Counted from the first letter of the stretch, positions 41,745 to 50,444 are shown. The stretch: 64,000 bases of DNA from Streptomyces cylindrosporus (GCF_022698165.1 NZ_JALDAY010000002.1:682001-746000); one strand, 5' to 3'. Notes: generated by a model from the letters alone, not told the origin. Numbers and translations: made by a program.

Positions 41745-42581
41745 GTGAGCAGCAAGGTCCCCCCGATCATCCTCAACAACGGCGTCGAGATGCCCCAGCT
41801 GGGCTTCGGCGTCTGGCAGGTGCCGGACGACGAGGCGGAGCGGGCTGTCGCCACCGCGCTGGAGGCCGGGTACCGCAGCATCGACACAGCGGCGATCTAC
41901 GGCAATGAAGAGGGCACCGGCAAGGCGATCGCCGCCTCCGGCGTCCCCCGCGAGGACATCTTCGTCACCACCAAGCTCTGGAACTCCGACCACGGGTACG
42001 ACGCCACGCTGCGCGCCTTCGACACCTCGCTGGCGAGGCTCGGCCTGGACTACCTCGACCTGTACCTGATCCACTGGCCGACGCCGGAGCGCGACAAGTA
42101 CGTCGACACGTACAAGGCGTTCGAGAAGCTGCAGGCCGACGGCCGCGTCCGCGCGATCGGCGTCTCCAACTTCGAGCCTGACCACCTGGAGCGGCTGATC
42201 GCCGAGACGTCCGTCATCCCGGCGGTCGACCAGATCGAGCTGCACCCGCATCTGCAGCAGCGCGCGGCGCGGGAGTTCCACGCGGAGCAGGGCATCGCCA
42301 CCGAGGCCTGGTCCCCGCTCGGCTCCGGCAAGGGCCTCCTGGAGGTCCCGGCGATCGTCGCGATCGCCCAGAAGCACGGCCGCACCCCGGCCCAGGTCGT
42401 GCTGCGCTGGCACCTCCAGCTTGGCAACATCGTGATCCCCAAGTCCGTGACCCCGTCCCGGATCAAGGAGAACATCGAGGTCTTCGACTTCAGCCTGGAC
42501 ACCGAGGACCTGGCCGCGATCAGCGCCCTCAACGAGGACCGACGCCTGGGGCCGGACCCGAGCACCTTCAACGCGGCCTGA
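41745..42581 (+). CDS. Aldo/keto reductase (AKR5, 2,5-diketo-D-gluconate reductase-like)
   Basis: 278 residues from GTG 41745, the usual size. The NADPH-dependent (beta/alpha)8 fold shows the tetrad: Asp/Tyr in IDTAAIYGNEEG, Lys in VTTKLWN and His in YLIHWPTP. The cofactor loop IPKSVTPSRIKENIEVFDF is present. A TTG at 41715 behind GGGGAG would add ten residues (LTDNRKDQEL) and is a serious alternative. Members reduce keto-sugar acids or aldehydes. Sitting divergently from a PQQ sugar-oxidation operon, it might reduce keto-aldonic products, but that is inference. Confidence 0.88.
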   Translation: MSSKVPPIILNNGVEMPQLGFGVWQVPDDEAERAVATALEAGYRSIDTAAIYGNEEGTGKAIAASGVPREDIFVTTKLWNSDHGYDATLRAFDTSLARLGLDYLDLYLIHWPTPERDKYVDTYKAFEKLQADGRVRAIGVSNFEPDHLERLIAETSVIPAVDQIELHPHLQQRAAREFHAEQGIATEAWSPLGSGKGLLEVPAIVAIAQKHGRTPAQVVLRWHLQLGNIVIPKSVTPSRIKENIEVFDFSLDTEDLAAISALNEDRRLGPDPSTFNAA

Positions 42582-42600
42582 GCGCCGCCCGGTCGCGACG

Positions 42601-42634
42601 ACACCGGCCCCCGCCGTGCGGCGGGGGCCGGTGT
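42601..42634. terminator. Strong bidirectional terminator
   Basis: ACACCGGCCCCCGCC (42601-42615) pairs perfectly with GGCGGGGGCCGGTGT (42620-42634) across a 4-base loop. It lies 20 bp after the reductase stop and 27 bp before the stop of the convergent gene. Confidence 0.9.
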
Positions 42635-42660
42635 CTCGCTCGGAGCTGCTGAGGGTCGCG

Positions 42661-43272
42661 TCAGTCGCCGCGCACGTCCGTGAAGACGACCTCGAACTCC
42701 TCCAGGCCGGTCACGGTCACATGCGCCTTGGCCGCGCCCTCGTGCCGGGCCGCGGCCTGCGCGCCGCGCGAGGCCGCCAGTGACTGGTGGTCGGTGAAGA
42801 GGGCCCCGACCAGGCCACGGCCGCGCTCCCGGTCGACGAGCAGCGAGGTCCTGGCCAGACCCGCCAGGGTCTCGATGCGGGGTACGACCGTGGCGCGGAA
42901 GGTGTCGGCGAGCAGATCCGCGTCCATGGGGTCGAACTCCAGCCGGGTGAGCCGGAGTCCGCCGCCCGCCGCCGGCTGCCGGACCGGGTGGAAGACCAGC
43001 ACCTCGTAGTTGTCGACGGCGGTCGTCGCCGCGAACGGCTCCAGCAGCGAGCCACGCCTCTCCCGCATGACCTCGTCGCTGTTGCGCCTCGCCTCCTCCG
43101 TCTCCCACCAGCTCACGGCCAGCAGTTTGCCCAGCTCCCGGTCGACGAAGATGCCGGCCCCGCGGTAGCCCGGACGCTCTTCGAGCAGGTCCCGCCCCTG
43201 CGCGTTCAAGGCCCTCACGGCGGAGTCGATCTTCGCGGGATCGCCGGTCGCGTACACGGTGCGGACGAACAT
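42661..43272 (-). CDS. Dimeric alpha/beta-barrel (ABM-like) protein, function unknown
   Basis: 203 residues. It reads as two ferredoxin-like halves: MFVRTVYATGDPAKIDSAVRALNAQGRDLLEERPGYRGAGIFVDRELGKLLAVSWWETEEA and, from about residue 105, RLTRLEFDPMDADLLADTFRATVVPRIETLAGLARTSLLVDRERGRGLVGALFTD. This pattern (short strand, helix, GYRGA..VDR..G.....WWET) matches antibiotic-biosynthesis-monooxygenase-like folds. It could be a monooxygenase, a heme protein or a stress protein. ATG 43272 follows GGGAGGCGAGG. Confidence 0.75.
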   Translation of the reverse strand: MFVRTVYATGDPAKIDSAVRALNAQGRDLLEERPGYRGAGIFVDRELGKLLAVSWWETEEARRNSDEVMRERRGSLLEPFAATTAVDNYEVLVFHPVRQPAAGGGLRLTRLEFDPMDADLLADTFRATVVPRIETLAGLARTSLLVDRERGRGLVGALFTDHQSLAASRGAQAAARHEGAAKAHVTVTGLEEFEVVFTDVRGD

Positions 43273-43431
43273 GACGCCTCGCCTCCCAGAAGCCGGGCGG
43301 ATTTCCGGAATGTTCGCTATCTCCAGTCTTCTCCTGGGCGGGAGCGGCCGCAATCAGAGCCGGGCCCGGAAAGTCCGTACCAGAGGGGTTGACGGGGCCA
43401 TGTAAAGGGGACCACCTTGTACGGCACCCGG

Positions 43432-43448
43432 TAAGGAAACTTTCCTAA
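43432..43448. promoter_or_regulatory. CsnR-box-like palindrome upstream of chitosanase
   Basis: AGGAAACTTTCCT (43434-43446) is a perfect palindrome around one central base, extended by T-A pairs to 43432-43448. It lies 18 bp before the chitosanase start. From memory, chitosanase genes of actinomycetes carry such GGAAA/TTTCC operators, bound by the ROK repressor CsnR. Confidence 0.65.
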
Positions 43449-43465
43449 CAGAAGGGTCCCCCACA

Positions 43466-44161
43466 GTGCGTATACGAACACTGACCCTCGCGGCGGCCTC
43501 CGGGGCCGCGCTGCTCGCCGCCGGAGTGCTCCCCGCCAGCGCTTCCGGCTCCGCCGGACCGGCGTCCGCCCAGGAGGGCTCGGTCAGCGCGGCCGACCTG
43601 CTCGCCAAGGTGACGTCCTGTTCCCAGATCTCCAACGGCAAGTACAAGACCGACGACGAGACCTCGGCCACCATCCCCGTGTGCGGCAAGAACGGCGCGG
43701 TGTTCTGGAAGGCCGACATGGACATCGACTGCGACGGACAGCGCACGTCGAAGTGCAACGAGGACACCGACCCCTGGTACCAGGACGACACGGCGTTCCA
43801 CCAGTCCAACGGCAAGCCGCTCAAGGCGGACTCGCTGCCGTACGTGGTCGTGCCCAGCTCCAGCAGCATCTGGAACTACTCCAGTGCCGGCATCAAGGGC
43901 GGCGGCGTGGTCGCGGTGATCTACAACAACAAGGTCGAGTACGCCGTGGTCGGCGACACCGGCCCCACGAAGATCATCGGCGAGGCCTCGTACGCCACCG
44001 CGGCGGCCCTCGGCATCGACAGCAACCCGGAGACCGGCGGCACCGACTCCGGCGTGACCTACATCCTGTTCAAGAACTCGCAGGTGTCCCCCATCGAGAG
44101 CCACAGCGCGGCGGTCACGCTGGGAGACAAACTGGCGAAGCAGTTCCTTCAGAACAACTGA
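43466..44161 (+). CDS. Secreted chitosanase, GH75
   Basis: 231 residues. Signal peptide MRIRTLTLAAASGAALLAAGVLPASA; the mature enzyme has GH75 blocks GAVFWKADMDIDCDGQRTSKCNEDTDPWYQDDTAFHQSNGKPLKADSLPYVVVP, with the conserved Asp (DMDIDCDG), and YAVVGDTGPTKIIGEASYATAAALGI, with the Glu. It hydrolyses chitosan endo-wise. GTG 43466 starts the signal peptide. A CsnR-type palindrome precedes it. No CBM. Confidence 0.92.
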   Translation: MRIRTLTLAAASGAALLAAGVLPASASGSAGPASAQEGSVSAADLLAKVTSCSQISNGKYKTDDETSATIPVCGKNGAVFWKADMDIDCDGQRTSKCNEDTDPWYQDDTAFHQSNGKPLKADSLPYVVVPSSSSIWNYSSAGIKGGGVVAVIYNNKVEYAVVGDTGPTKIIGEASYATAAALGIDSNPETGGTDSGVTYILFKNSQVSPIESHSAAVTLGDKLAKQFLQNN

Positions 44162-44206
44162 GCCCGACCGGGCAGCCCAACAGGCCTCGTGCGGGATCGG
44201 TCGGGC
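44162..44206. terminator. Hairpin after the chitosanase gene
   Basis: GCCCGACC (44162-44169) pairs with GGTCGGGC (44199-44206) directly after the stop codon, with extra complementarity (GGGCAGCCC/GGGCTGCCC). The next gene converges, so it may end both transcripts. Confidence 0.5.
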
Positions 44207-44284
44207 TGCCCGACGGGTCGTACGACCACGGTGCCGACGTCGGCTCCCGAGCAAGGGAGTCAATCAGCTGAAGCGCTCTCGCGG

Positions 44285-47200
44285 TCAAGTGCCGCAGGTG
44301 GCACGGTAGGGCACGGACGGCAGGTACTGATGCCACTCGGCCGCCGTGGCTCCGCCCCCGGCCCGCTCGCACACCTCGGCCGCGGCCCGGTCCGGAAGCA
44401 ATGGGCTTGTGCGGTCGGCCAGGTGGGGTGTGGCGATGTGCAACTCCCCTGTACCGGCGCCGAATCCCACGGCGAGGACCGGTCCGTCGCCGGCCTGTAC
44501 GGTCGCCGCCGGCAGCCTGGTGCGGGCCGTCTCCCACACCTGCACCGATCCTTCGGCGTCGCTCGCCGCGAACAGCGCGCCGTCGGCGGAGAACGCCAGC
44601 GCGGAGTCCGCCACGGTGGACCCGGCCGCTCTGAGGACCGCGATCCTGCGCCAGGTGTGCGCGTCCCACAGGGTGAGGCGGCCCCCGATGTCCTCGGCGG
44701 CGAGGTACCGCCCGTCGGGGCTGAAGACGGCTCCCCGCAGCCAGTCCTCTCCCGTGACCCCTCCGGTGCGCCGTCGGCCGGTGGCGACGTCGACGAGCAT
44801 GCCCTCGTCGGTGACGGCGGTGCGGCCCGTGGCGTCGACCGCGGTGGTGGCCGTCCTGTTGACGACCGGGGGTTCGTGGTACGTCACGGGGCGCCCGCGC
44901 TTGTCGAACGCCGCGTGCGCCGCCGCCTTCGCCCGCCATGCCGGGCCCGCCAGCCCGTGCAGCGACAGCGTGTGGACGACATCGGTCCGCCCGCTCTCGC
45001 GGTAGCGCAGCACGCCCGCCGCCGGGTCGAACCGGAAGTCGCCGACCGTCCGGGTCGCCGCAGGGTAGGTGAGCAACGGTTCGCGCGCGCCGTCGTCCGC
45101 GGGGGCCGGGAGGTCCGTACGCCACAGGGAGAAGGAGCCGGGGGTCCAGGCGAGGGCGTAGGCGCCGTGGAAGACGACCGCGTTCGCGCCGCCCGCGAGG
45201 GGCAGCCGGGGGCGTTCCCGGCCGGTGCGGAAGTCCCAGGTCACGATGCCCACCGAGGTGGCGCCCGCGACGGCCCCGCCGTCGGGGGTGAAGACGACCT
45301 CCTCCGCCTGGCACAGCAGCCGTTCGGTCTCCCGGGGCGGATGGGTGGCGGCGAGCCTGCCCGTCGCGAAGTCGAGGACGCGGAGCTGGGTGTCGTCGTC
45401 GCCGCACCAGGCGAGGTGGCGCTGGTCCGGGGCGAGCATGGGCAGCGGGCCGTCGTCCTCGCCGTGCTCGTAGCGGTACCGCACGCGCTGCCGGTCGACG
45501 TCCCACACCTCCAGGACCATGCGGTCGCTGCCCGAGTCGTGAGCGAGCCGGCTCGCGAGGAACGCGTGTCCGCCGGGCCCGAACCGGCCGCCCGCATCCG
45601 CCCGTTCGCCGGTTCTCAGGCGCCGGGTGCTGCCGTCGGCGAGCCCGCGGACGATCGTGTCCTTGCCGCCGGGCGCGGTCATGGCGATCAGCCGGCCGTC
45701 CCCGCTGACGTCGATCACGTTCTCGGACAGGCCCGGGATGTGCACGGAACGGATCCGCCGATGCGTGCGCACGTCCCACTGCGCGGCCCGGTCGTGCGCC
45801 ACCCAGGTCAGCACCCGGCCGTCGTCGCTCAGCCAGGAAGGCGCGTTGAGGGCACGCCCGCCCTCCTCGGGCCGGCTGAACACGTCCTGCTCACTCTGCG
45901 CCGCGGCCGTGCGCAGGGCCGCCCGCGTCTCGGGAAGGTCGGCGATGCGCCAGGCGGCCAGCGCGAGGCGCATCGCGGTGCGCGGCTCGGACTCGCGCAG
46001 GGTGTCGGTCAGGGCGGCGATCCGGCGCGCCTCGGCCTCGTCGCGCTGGCGGGCGTTGACCCCGCTCTGCCGCCAGGCGACCAGGCCGGCCACGACGGCG
46101 ACACACAGCAGCACGGCGAGCGACCCGGTGAGCGCCCGCATCCGGCGCGCGGCCCGGACCGCCGTACGCCGCCCCTGTTCATGGGCGGCGACGCTCGCGG
46201 CGAGGAAGTCGCGTTCGAGCCGGTTCAGCTCCCCGCCGCTGCCAGGTAGCCGGTTCAACTCCCCGCTGCTGTCAAGTAGCCGGTTCAACCCCCCTTCAGC
46301 ACCGGGCACTTGGTCTCCGAAGGTCTCCCGCGCCTCCGTCAGCCGTATCCCCCGGTACAGCGCGCCCGCGTCCCGCCCCAACTCGGCCCAGGCACTGGCC
46401 GCTTCGGTGAGCCGGCGGTGCACCCGCAGCCGTTCGCGGTTCTCGTCGATCCAGGTGCGCAGCCGGGGCCAGGCGGCTATGAGGGCCTCGTGAGCGAGGT
46501 CGACCGTGTCGTCGTCGACCGTCAACAGACGTGCCCTGACCAGGCGTTCGAGGACCCGGGCGGTCGTCCCGTCGGCGTCCAGCTCGGCACGTGCGGCCGG
46601 GCGGCGGGTGTCCTCGGTGCCGTCGCCGGGCTTCACGAGGCGCAGCAGCAGGGACCGTACGGCCGTGGCCTCCGCGGGCGTGCACTCGCCGTAGACCGCC
46701 TCCGCGGTGTGCGCGACGGCGCCCCGGACTCCGCCGACGGCCTCGTACGCGGCGAGGGTGAGCGTCTTGGCGGTGCGGTGGCGCCAGACCTCGCGCAGGG
46801 CGTGGGCCATCAGCGGCAGTCCGCCCGGTTCGTCGGTGACGTCCGCGACGACACGGGCGGTGAGGGCGCGCTCGACGACATGCCGGCGTGCGGCGGCCGG
46901 TCGTACCACTGCTTCCCTCAGCCCCTGCGCCGACATCGGCCCGACGAGGAGGGTGGCGTCCCGCAACGCCTCGGCGAGCGGGCCGAGTTCGGCGCAGCGG
47001 CCGTAGAAGTCGGCGCGTACGGCGATCAGGACCCGCAGCCGGGAGGCCGGGTCGACGGCGTTGAGCAACTGCCGTAGGAACAGGGCGCGTTCGGCGGGGT
47101 CGGTGCAGAGGGTGAAGACCTCCTCGAACTGGTCGACGACGAGGAGGGTTTCGCCGGGGGCGTCGTGCGGGGTGAAGAGGGCGGCGTGGGTGCGGGCGGG

Positions 47201-47752
47201 GTGCGGGCCCGGAGTGAGGAGGCGGATGGCCGCGGGGCGCAGGGTGGTGTGGGGGCTGTCCGGGGATTCGCGCAGGGCCGGTATCAACCCGGCCCGCAGC
47301 AAGGACGACTTGCCGCTTCCGGACGCCCCGACGACGGCCGTGAACCTCCTGCGCGCGGTGAGTCGGAGCAGTTCGGCGGTGAGGTCGTCGCGGCCGTGGA
47401 AGTGCTCACCGTCACCGGTCCCGAAGCGGGCGAGGCCGGGATACGGGCTGTCGGTGTCGTCCGTGTCCCGCGCCGCCCGGGCGTCCGAGGCCTCGGCAAC
47501 CGCCTCCCGCAGGCGCCGCGTCCACTCCTCGGGGTCGCCGTCGCACGCGGTGACGTATGCCGTGAGCACCGCCGGACTGGGCAACCGCTCGCCGCCGGCC
47601 GCGGCGGCCAGCGTGGGTGCCGAGTAGCCGGCCCGCAACGCCATCGCACGGTAGGTCGGACTGCCCGCCTCGTCGCGCAACTTCCGCAGCTCATAGGCGA
47701 ACCGCGGTACGGCTCCGTCCCCCGGATCCAGCGGTCTCTCCCGGCGTCCCAT
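44285..47752 (-). CDS. HTH - STAND NTPase (nSTAND1) - membrane helix - WD40 protein
   Basis: 1155 residues. An N-terminal HTH of XRE type (~15-75, FAYELRKLRDEAGSPTYRAMALRAGYSAPTLAAAAGGERLPS) is followed by a STAND NTPase with PYPGLARFGTGDGEHFHGRDDLTAELL, Walker A GASGSGKSSLLRAGLIPAL and Walker B LLVVDQFEEVFTL. A linker with tandem LNRL repeats, one membrane helix (ALTGSLAVLLCVAVVAGLVAW) and about seven WD40-like blades (~640-1150) complete it. Such proteins are abundant in Streptomyces and are thought to be signalling switches or, in related forms, phage-sensing systems; this one is orphan. No effector domain is visible. Confidence 0.88.
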   Translation of the reverse strand: MGRRERPLDPGDGAVPRFAYELRKLRDEAGSPTYRAMALRAGYSAPTLAAAAGGERLPSPAVLTAYVTACDGDPEEWTRRLREAVAEASDARAARDTDDTDSPYPGLARFGTGDGEHFHGRDDLTAELLRLTARRRFTAVVGASGSGKSSLLRAGLIPALRESPDSPHTTLRPAAIRLLTPGPHPARTHAALFTPHDAPGETLLVVDQFEEVFTLCTDPAERALFLRQLLNAVDPASRLRVLIAVRADFYGRCAELGPLAEALRDATLLVGPMSAQGLREAVVRPAAARRHVVERALTARVVADVTDEPGGLPLMAHALREVWRHRTAKTLTLAAYEAVGGVRGAVAHTAEAVYGECTPAEATAVRSLLLRLVKPGDGTEDTRRPAARAELDADGTTARVLERLVRARLLTVDDDTVDLAHEALIAAWPRLRTWIDENRERLRVHRRLTEAASAWAELGRDAGALYRGIRLTEARETFGDQVPGAEGGLNRLLDSSGELNRLPGSGGELNRLERDFLAASVAAHEQGRRTAVRAARRMRALTGSLAVLLCVAVVAGLVAWRQSGVNARQRDEAEARRIAALTDTLRESEPRTAMRLALAAWRIADLPETRAALRTAAAQSEQDVFSRPEEGGRALNAPSWLSDDGRVLTWVAHDRAAQWDVRTHRRIRSVHIPGLSENVIDVSGDGRLIAMTAPGGKDTIVRGLADGSTRRLRTGERADAGGRFGPGGHAFLASRLAHDSGSDRMVLEVWDVDRQRVRYRYEHGEDDGPLPMLAPDQRHLAWCGDDDTQLRVLDFATGRLAATHPPRETERLLCQAEEVVFTPDGGAVAGATSVGIVTWDFRTGRERPRLPLAGGANAVVFHGAYALAWTPGSFSLWRTDLPAPADDGAREPLLTYPAATRTVGDFRFDPAAGVLRYRESGRTDVVHTLSLHGLAGPAWRAKAAAHAAFDKRGRPVTYHEPPVVNRTATTAVDATGRTAVTDEGMLVDVATGRRRTGGVTGEDWLRGAVFSPDGRYLAAEDIGGRLTLWDAHTWRRIAVLRAAGSTVADSALAFSADGALFAASDAEGSVQVWETARTRLPAATVQAGDGPVLAVGFGAGTGELHIATPHLADRTSPLLPDRAAAEVCERAGGGATAAEWHQYLPSVPYRATCGT
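46218..46292 (-). repeat. 30-bp in-frame tandem repeat in the STAND/WD40 gene, 2.5 copies
   Basis: Units 46218-46247 and 46248-46277, with a partial third to 46292, all beginning AGCCGGTTCA. They encode a repeated (S/G)xGELNRLxxS motif between the NTPase and the membrane helix. The units differ at four positions and keep the frame. Confidence 0.88.
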
Positions 47753-47865
47753 GCGCGTCTCCCCCTTCGCTCACGGCCGATCCACACGCTAACAACCGCC
47801 CCGCCGTTTTGTTGTGCGCGCCGGATCGGGGCTGCCCAACAATCCCCTGACCTCTGGACTCGTCG

Positions 47866-49401
47866 GTGCACGCCCGAACTCGCGCCCACCGCAACGCACC
47901 GGAGCCGACCATCACCACCACCCACGCACCCGGACAAGTCCGCCCACCCGTCCGCCCACCTCGCACCCGAGTCACCGTCACCGCCCCGTCGTCACGCGCT
48001 CCCGCGTACGTCGTCCTCGTCCCCGTGGCGCTGTCCCTCGCCCTGGGCCTGTGGGGTGTCCGACGCGGCGGCACGATGTGGCGCGACGAGGCAGTGACAT
48101 GTGACATAGCACTGCGCCCCCTCCCCGACCTCTGGGCAACGCTCGGCCACGCGGACGCCGTCCACGGCCTCTACTACCTCCTCATGCACGCCCTGTTCGA
48201 GCTGTCCCCCGGAGTCGACCCCCTCCTGCTCCTCCGGCTCCCCTCCGTCCTGGCGACCGCCGCCGCGACCGGCACGCTCGCCCTCCTGGCCCACCGACTC
48301 ACCGGCCCCCGCGCGGGCCTTCTCTCCGGGGTCGTCTTCACGCTCCTGCCGCCGGTGCAGCGCTATGCGCAGGAGGGCCGTTCGTACGCGCTCGTGTGCG
48401 CGCTGGTCGTCTGGGCGTCGTATCTGCTGGTACGTGCGCTCCGCGTCCGCACCGGAAGGGCCTGGCTCGCCTACGGAGCCGTGGCCCTGGCCGCCTGTCT
48501 GCTGCACGAGTTCGCCGTGCTCGCCCTGGCCGCGCACTTCGCGGCGCTTCCCGGACCCGCCCGCCGGGCCGGGGCGCGGACGATGGCCGGCGTCTGCGTC
48601 TGCCTCTCCCCGCTCGCCGTACTGAGCACGCGCCAGACCGACCAGGTGGCTTGGATCGGCGGGGTCGGAGCCGGTGCGCTGCTGGGGTTCGGCGGGGTGA
48701 CGGTGCTCGGGGTGGGGTGCGCGGTCGCCCTCCGGCGCACCGGCATCACCGGCATCACCGGCATCACCGGCCTGGCCCTCCCCCTCCTCGTCCTCCCACC
48801 GCTGCTGCTCCTCCTGCTCTCCCTCGCGAAACCGCTCTACGTGGACCGTTACGTCCTCTACGCCCAGGCCGGACTGGCCCTGCTGGTCGGCGCCGCTCTC
48901 GACAGGCTGGTCCGCGCGGGCGGGCGGGTCGGAGTCGTCGCCGGGCTGACCGCCGTGGCCGCCGTGCTCGCGCTGCTGCCCGTGACGCTGCAGCTGCGTA
49001 CAGCGCAGAGCCGTACCGACGACGTCACCGCGGTGGCCGAGGCGGTGCGGGCCGTGGGACGCGACGCGGACGGGGTCCTCTACCTGCCCTCCCGCCGCCG
49101 GATCTGGTCCCTGCCCGACCCGGGCCCCTTCCGCGGCCTGCGCGACCTAGCCCTGGACGGCACCCCTACCGCGTCCCACACGCTGTACGGCACGGAGGCC
49201 CCCGCCCCGGTGATCCGCGCCCTCATGCTCGCGACGCCCAGGATCGTCGCCCTGCGCGACCCGGCCGGGCAGCCGGTGGACCGGACCCCGGAGGAGGAGG
49301 TCAAACGACAGGTACTGGCACGGTACTTCGTGGAGTGCGGGACCCGGCGGGTGCAGGGGGCGCGGGTGACGGTGTACGCGCACCCCGGACACTGTCAGTA
49401 A
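47866..49401 (+). CDS. Membrane glycosyltransferase of the GT39/ArnT-like family
   Basis: 511 residues from GTG 47866. A Pro-rich cytoplasmic start is followed by about ten membrane helices. The catalytic loop after helix 1 has WRDEAVTCDIALRPLPDLWATLGHADAVHGLYYLLMHALF, with the paired acidic residues (DE) typical of polyprenyl-phosphate sugar transferases, and QRYAQEGRSYALVCALVVWASYLLVRAL follows. It probably moves a sugar from a lipid carrier onto an extracellular acceptor. Divergent from the STAND gene. The frame contains a triple ITG repeat near residue 295. Confidence 0.82.
   Translation: MHARTRAHRNAPEPTITTTHAPGQVRPPVRPPRTRVTVTAPSSRAPAYVVLVPVALSLALGLWGVRRGGTMWRDEAVTCDIALRPLPDLWATLGHADAVHGLYYLLMHALFELSPGVDPLLLLRLPSVLATAAATGTLALLAHRLTGPRAGLLSGVVFTLLPPVQRYAQEGRSYALVCALVVWASYLLVRALRVRTGRAWLAYGAVALAACLLHEFAVLALAAHFAALPGPARRAGARTMAGVCVCLSPLAVLSTRQTDQVAWIGGVGAGALLGFGGVTVLGVGCAVALRRTGITGITGITGLALPLLVLPPLLLLLLSLAKPLYVDRYVLYAQAGLALLVGAALDRLVRAGGRVGVVAGLTAVAAVLALLPVTLQLRTAQSRTDDVTAVAEAVRAVGRDADGVLYLPSRRRIWSLPDPGPFRGLRDLALDGTPTASHTLYGTEAPAPVIRALMLATPRIVALRDPAGQPVDRTPEEEVKRQVLARYFVECGTRRVQGARVTVYAHPGHCQ
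48741..48767 (+). repeat. Three perfect 9-bp units in the glycosyltransferase gene
   Basis: CGGCATCAC is repeated three times without interruption, coding G-I-T-G-I-T-G-I-T in a loop or helix cap. Slippage would remain in frame. Confidence 0.9.
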
Positions 49402-49468
49402 AGCTGCCTGTCAGCAAGGCTGCCCGTCAGTAAGGCCTGCCTGTCAGTAAGACTTCCTGTCCATAAGG
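49392..49468 (+). repeat. Degenerate 16-bp tandem repeat, five copies, after a stop codon
   Basis: Units beginning CTGTCAGTAA or close variants start at 49392, 49408, 49424, 49441 and 49457 (the last is partial). The first contains the TAA of the glycosyltransferase gene. Unit length is 16 bp, once 17. The repeat fills the gap to the convergent methyltransferase gene. It is not palindromic enough for a classical terminator. Confidence 0.85.
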
Positions 49469-49502
49469 TCCCAAGCCCCGCTACCAGCCCCTCCCCCGGC
49501 GT

Positions 49503-50444
49503 TCAGACGCTTCGCACCGCCGTGTGCACCGTGTGGGCCGCCAGCACGAACACGTCCGGCCGGTGGTGGACGCTCGCCTTGTCGTCGGGGTCGACCAGGC
49601 GGTCGAGGGTGGCCCGGTCCTCGGGGTCGAGGTGGTCGCCGAAGCCGTCGCGGAGGCGGGTGAGGGTGGCCGCGACGTAGGCGCGGGCGCGGTCCTTGGC
49701 CGGGGCGGGCAGGTCGAGCAGGAAGGTGCGGGTGCCGGTCGGCCTGAGTCCCGCGGCGGTCATCAGCGCGGGCCAGTCCTCGGTCTCGGCCACGCTGCCG
49801 GGCAGGCTCGCCCGCATCTCGGCGAACCACTCCTCCTCCAGCGCGTCGAGCCGGGACTGCAGGCCGGGCCGGCCGATGCCGATGTCGCGCGGCAGGAAAC
49901 GGGAGGGCAGTCCGCCCTCCATGATCGCGAGGGTGCCGCCGGGGGCGAGCCGCTCGGCGAAGGCGGCGAGGGCGGCCCGCTGGTCGCCGAGGTGGTGCAG
50001 ACTGCGGCTGGCCCACAGCAGATCGGCCGGGTAGTCCAACTGGCCCAGCGCGTCGGGCAGTTCACCGGCGATGGTGCCAAAGCGGTCGCCGAGGCCGAGC
50101 CGGTCGGCGCGGGCGCGGGCCCGTTCCAGGAGCGGCTCGGAGCCGTCGACCGCGACGACCCGCGCGCCCGGGAACGCCTCGGCGAGCAGACAGGCGACGA
50201 CGCCGGGTCCGCTGCCCGCGTCGACGATCAGACCCGGTTCGGTCTGCTTGTCGGTGAGCCAGGCCATCGCCCGCTCGTACAGGGAGGTGAACAGCTCCGC
50301 CTGCGACTCCAGCAGCGGGGCCATCTCGGCCCAGTCGATGTCGGTGTGGTCGTGGGTGCCGTGACCGTGCGTGCCGTGGCCGTGGCCGCCGTGGTCGTGA
50401 TTGCCGTGGTCGTAATTGCCGTGGTCGTGATGTCCGTGCGCCAT
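49503..50444 (-). CDS. Class I SAM-dependent methyltransferase with His-rich N-terminus
   Basis: 313 residues. The first 35 residues hold 13 histidines in HGHHDHGNYDHGNHDHGGHG-type units, a likely Ni/Zn/Cu-binding tail. A standard Rossmann methyltransferase follows: LIVDAGSGPGVVACLLAEAFPGARVVAVDGSEPLLERARAR (motifs I and II), DLLWASRSLHHLGD and LAPGGTLAIMEGGLP. The acceptor is unknown. ATG 50444 is chosen because it starts the His tract; the frame remains open upstream but without homology. Confidence 0.85.
   Translation of the reverse strand: MAHGHHDHGNYDHGNHDHGGHGHGTHGHGTHDHTDIDWAEMAPLLESQAELFTSLYERAMAWLTDKQTEPGLIVDAGSGPGVVACLLAEAFPGARVVAVDGSEPLLERARARADRLGLGDRFGTIAGELPDALGQLDYPADLLWASRSLHHLGDQRAALAAFAERLAPGGTLAIMEGGLPSRFLPRDIGIGRPGLQSRLDALEEEWFAEMRASLPGSVAETEDWPALMTAAGLRPTGTRTFLLDLPAPAKDRARAYVAATLTRLRDGFGDHLDPEDRATLDRLVDPDDKASVHHRPDVFVLAAHTVHTAVRSV

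Noticed and set aside
49392..49468. Possible CRISPR array
   Set aside because: Units are 16-17 bp in direct tandem without spacers, and no cas genes are nearby.
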